A DNA stretch of 64,000 nt from G963676095 sp963676095 (GTDB lineage Bacteria; Bacteroidota; Bacteroidia; Bacteroidales; Prolixibacteraceae), in NCBI GenBank assembly GCA_963676095.1, contig OY781040.1, positions 248,001 to 312,000 on the forward strand. The letters are read 5' to 3'. Positions within the stretch are counted from its first letter, which is position 1; each line of letters begins with the position of its first letter. The notes below the pieces were generated by a model. It searched no databases and was not told the DNA's origin. It was given only the letters and a program-made list of their open reading frames with translations. Shown here in pieces: positions 61,181-64,000 of the stretch. Both the position numbers and the translations under genes were made by a program.

Positions 61181-62473
61181 ATGTTACTCGAATTTTCAGT
61201 AGGCAATTTTCTTTCATTTAAAACAAAAACGACGTTGAGTCTTGCTGCTACCTCTATTAAGGAGCATATTGATACCAATATATTTTCTACCGAACGAATT
61301 GATTTATTAAAAGGAGCCGTAATCTACGGTGCAAATGCAAGTGGTAAAAGCAATTTTATTCGTGCAATGTCCACTATGCGACGGCTCGTGTCACAGTCTT
61401 TCGATCAATCATCTACAGATGAATTAGATGTAACTCCCTTTTTACTAAGCACAGAAACAGAGAAAGCTCCATCTTTCTTTGAAGCAGTTTTTATCATTGA
61501 CAACGTTCGCTATCGATATGGCTTCGAAGTAAACAATAAACAGGTACATGCAGAATGGCTGTTTGAAGCGCCCAAAAACGCTGAAAAACCCATGTTTCTT
61601 CGGGAAAATGATGGTATCGAAGTAATGAAAAATTTTCCTGAAGGAAAAGATCTGGAAGGACGGACGAGAGATAATGCACTGTTTCTTACCGTGACAGATC
61701 AGTTTAATGGAAAAATTGCAAAAAAAGTCATGCTGTGGTTTAATAATTTTATTACCATTTCCGGCCTTACGCATGAAGGGTACAAAGGCGTTACATTCGA
61801 TATGCTGGAAAATAAGCAAACCAGTCCTAAATTGCTTAATTTTTATAAAAAGCTGGATATGGGATTTGATGACATAACCATTAATAAAAAGCCTTTTGAT
61901 CCCAAAGAACTTCCCAAAGATATGCCGGAAGGCTTTGTAAAACAATTAATAACTGATTTGGAAGGGGCTTTCAAAATTGATATTAAGACCATTCACAAAA
62001 AGTATAACAGTGAGAATAAAATTGTTGGTCATGTAGAATTTGATATGCGGAATCAGGAATCTTCCGGCACCAACAAAATCTTTAATATTTCAGGGCCTGT
62101 ATTTGATGTCCTTAATGACGGAGGGGTATTGGTAATAGATGAGTTGGACGCCAGTTTACATCCGCTTTTAACTCTGGCTGTTACTCGGCTCTTTAATTCG
62201 AAGCAGTTTAACCCCAATAATGCCCAACTAATTTTTGCTACACACGATACTAATTTATTGTATTATGGCAACTATCGCAGGGACCAAATCTATTTTATTG
62301 AAAAGGACCAGTTTGGCGCTTCCGATATGTACTCTTTGGTAGAATACAAAGAAGAAGGAAAAACGATCCGAAAAGACCGTTCATTCGAAAAAGATTATAT
62401 TGAAGGGCGTTACGGCGCAATTCCGTTTATTGGTAACCTCTCAGATATTGTAACCGAATGGCACGAAAAATAA
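61181..62473 (+). CDS. AAA15/AAA21-type ATPase (RloA-like) of a defence pair
   Basis: 430 residues from the ATG at 61181, 17 nt after the second operator. Walker A GAVIYGANASGKSNFI near residue 45, signature-like NISGPVFDVLNDGGV near 300, Walker B VLVIDELDASLH near 315, and the switch His in LIFATHDTNLLYYG near 355. This is the SMC/ABC-like ATPase class (COG1106) that pairs with Toprim or RloB effectors in anti-phage systems. The stop overlaps the rloB-like start by 16 nt. Confidence 0.9.
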   Translation: MLLEFSVGNFLSFKTKTTLSLAATSIKEHIDTNIFSTERIDLLKGAVIYGANASGKSNFIRAMSTMRRLVSQSFDQSSTDELDVTPFLLSTETEKAPSFFEAVFIIDNVRYRYGFEVNNKQVHAEWLFEAPKNAEKPMFLRENDGIEVMKNFPEGKDLEGRTRDNALFLTVTDQFNGKIAKKVMLWFNNFITISGLTHEGYKGVTFDMLENKQTSPKLLNFYKKLDMGFDDITINKKPFDPKELPKDMPEGFVKQLITDLEGAFKIDIKTIHKKYNSENKIVGHVEFDMRNQESSGTNKIFNISGPVFDVLNDGGVLVIDELDASLHPLLTLAVTRLFNSKQFNPNNAQLIFATHDTNLLYYGNYRRDQIYFIEKDQFGASDMYSLVEYKEEGKTIRKDRSFEKDYIEGRYGAIPFIGNLSDIVTEWHEK

Positions 62474-63150
62474 AAATCCCCAACGAACGGCTAAAGCGTT
62501 TTGCTAGAGAAGAACAAAAGCGAAAGAAAAATATTCGTAACAAGCGCAAGTACTACCTCATTGTGTGTGAAGGCGAAGCTACTGAGCCCAACTATTTTGA
62601 AGGGCTGAAACAAGATTTACCTAAAGGTGTACTGACCTCATATCAAATTGATGTCGAAGGTACAGGAATGAACACACAATCATTATTAAATGAAGCATTG
62701 CGACTAAAGTCTGAATACGAGAAAAATCAGGGCCGGATTATTGACCGGTTATGGGTGGTTTTTGACCGGGATAGTTTTTCTGCAAACAACTTTAACAATG
62801 CCATTCAACGGTGTAAAGAAAATAAACCTGAAATTGGTTGTGCCTGGAGCAACGAGGCATTTGAATTATGGTACTTACTACATTTTCAATACTATGAAAA
62901 TGCTATGTCCCGAAAGGATTTTAAGGGATTGATTGAGAGTAGTTTGAAACCAGTTATAGGAGAAACATTCCGATATGAAAAGAACAGTGAACAAATGTAT
63001 GCACTCTTGAAGGAACATGGTAGTCAGGAAGATGCCATCCGAAATGGGAAACGCATGGCAGAACTATATAGAGAACGTCAAGATTATGCCAACCATAATC
63101 CTTGTACGAAGGTGTGGATGTTAGTAGAAAAATTAATGGAACTGAAATAA
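62458..63150 (+). CDS. RloB-family protein, effector partner of the ATPase
   Basis: 230 residues. A basic start (IKIPNERLKRFAREEQKRKKN), then YYLIVCEGEATEPNYFEGLK (the RloB opening, like a Toprim glutamate strand), then LWVVFDRDSFSANNF (DxD-like acidic pair) and the ACAWSNEAFELWYLLHF-type block (here GCAWSNEAFELWYLLHF). These features match RloB/Toprim-like nucleases. It is inferred to be the nuclease half of an ATPase-nuclease defence system. Confidence 0.9.
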   Translation: MARKIKIPNERLKRFAREEQKRKKNIRNKRKYYLIVCEGEATEPNYFEGLKQDLPKGVLTSYQIDVEGTGMNTQSLLNEALRLKSEYEKNQGRIIDRLWVVFDRDSFSANNFNNAIQRCKENKPEIGCAWSNEAFELWYLLHFQYYENAMSRKDFKGLIESSLKPVIGETFRYEKNSEQMYALLKEHGSQEDAIRNGKRMAELYRERQDYANHNPCTKVWMLVEKLMELK

Positions 63151-63279
63151 TTACTATACTTCGCACGGGATAAATTTCCGCAAATAATTAACAAGAGAAA
63201 GTTGAAAACTTTGTCAAGAGAGGCGTAAAATAAAAAGAGAAGCATATCAAATTAGTTCTACCATAAATCTAAAGAAGAT

Positions 63280-64000
63280 ATGCTTCCAATAAATCTCGAC
63301 GGAGCCGAAATTCAACGGCTAAATTATGAAAGATATCATTATCCTGATGCAATGGTTCAAAAAAGAATACAGGCCGTTTATTTAAAGATTATCACAGGTC
63401 TGTCTAATGAGCAGATCGGAGTTTTAGCGGACTTGAACCGGGATTCGGTTGGTTATTGGACTAAGCGCTATGTGCAAGAGGGCTTTGAAAGTCTTTGCAA
63501 GGTTGGTTACGGTACGAACAAAAGTAAACTGGAAAACTATGCCGACAGCATATTGGAATCTTTTACCAAACAGCCCCCGATGAGTATCAATGAGGCCAAA
63601 TGGCGTATTGAGAAGATGACGGGTATTGACCGAAGTCCTTCCCAGGTGCGTGCCTTTATGAAACGGCACGGATTGCGTTATATCAAAACGGGACATATCC
63701 CGGCAAAAGCAGATGCCCAAAAACAACAGCAATGGATGAAAACAACCTTGGAACCAGCCATTGAAGAAGCTCAGAACGGGAAATGCCACCTGTTGTTTAT
63801 GGATGCGGCCCATTTTATTCTGGAACCTTTTATTTGCGCCTTGTGGTGTGTTGCCCGTTTATTTATCAAAGCATCTTCTGGGCGTAACCGGATCAATGTA
63901 CTGGGAGCTGTTGATGCTATCACAAAACAAGTTATAACCCTGAACAATACTACGTTTATTAATGCAGAAACCATTATTGCATTTTTTAAACAACTTCGGG
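63280..64000 (+). CDS. IS630-family transposase, cut by window end
   Basis: 240 codons from the ATG at 63280 with no stop before base 64000. N-terminal HTH region (LKIITGLSNEQIGVLADLNRDSVGYW), then the second winged-helix-like part (MSINEAKWRIEKMTGIDRSPSQVR), then the DDE domain: first Asp in LLFMDAAHF and second in VLGAVDAITK. The rest, including the last acidic residue, lies outside. The 130 bp after the RloB stop (63151-63279) should hold the IS end; no inverted repeat can be verified from one side. Confidence 0.9.
   Translation, partial: MLPINLDGAEIQRLNYERYHYPDAMVQKRIQAVYLKIITGLSNEQIGVLADLNRDSVGYWTKRYVQEGFESLCKVGYGTNKSKLENYADSILESFTKQPPMSINEAKWRIEKMTGIDRSPSQVRAFMKRHGLRYIKTGHIPAKADAQKQQQWMKTTLEPAIEEAQNGKCHLLFMDAAHFILEPFICALWCVARLFIKASSGRNRINVLGAVDAITKQVITLNNTTFINAETIIAFFKQLR

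Noticed and set aside
61181..63150. PARIS (AriA-AriB) assignment
   Set aside because: The ATPase type would fit, but the second protein looks like RloB (CEGEATEPNYF opening) and not like the DUF4435 protein AriB.
63424..63974. Minus-strand frames near the right end
   Set aside because: They are opposite-strand shadows of the IS630 transposase that runs off the window.

Overview
The window looks like a chromosome segment of a Bacteroidota bacterium, probably Bacteroidales/Marinilabiliales-like; that rank is an inference. The evidence is a SusD-type outer-membrane lipoprotein, a short primary sigma factor of about 288 residues, a Rho with a long charged insertion, a fused FeoA-FeoB, and promoters of the TAnnTTTG type.

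Layout. 1-5.1 kb: the end of a polysaccharide-utilisation region (SusD, a YdeI-like protein, a GH2 beta-galactosidase lipoprotein). 4.8-7.5 kb: a graveyard of gene fragments joined end to end (tyrosine recombinase, GNAT, GH2, MacB-type permease, DUF4249), with a 500-bp zone of four successive families of small palindromic repeats. 7.5-11.65 kb: a lasso-peptide cluster with a divergent PqqD-like B1, an HPr-kinase-like kinase, a B2 protease, a 47-residue precursor and an asparagine-synthetase-like cyclase. The predicted core is GNGGAGFDFASEIS: Gly1 and Asp8 would form an 8-residue ring, and the C-terminal Ser would suit the kinase. No intact exporter is seen. 11.66-13.5 kb: an internally deleted IS982 element, a recombinase arm fragment, tRNA-Lys and a decayed tRNA copy. 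13.6-27.1 kb: housekeeping genes (SDR, YbgC thioesterase, LysE exporter, esterase, Nudix, Xaa-Pro aminopeptidase, Rho, sigma-70, Rpe, FeoAB and its Cys-rich partner, a thiamine-binding-type protein).

27.2-60.9 kb: a prophage of about 33.7 kb inserted in the 3' end of tRNA-Arg(ACG) and flanked by a 17-bp direct repeat. Nearly all genes are on the minus strand. From right to left they are integrase, regulators, replication and methylase genes, terminase, portal/protease/HK97 capsid, connectors, tail tube, a tail chaperone pair with a likely frameshift, tape measure, tail tip, an SGNH tail fibre, holin, lysozyme and a candidate unimolecular spanin. It is a siphovirus-type, HK97-fold phage that looks structurally complete. 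It carries a second tyrosine recombinase, two DNA methyltransferases and a group of tRNA-like elements near the early region.

60.9-64 kb: just outside attR lies an AAA15-type ATPase plus RloB pair, a probable anti-phage module. Its promoter is bracketed by two identical 15-bp near-palindromes. The window ends inside an IS630-family transposase.
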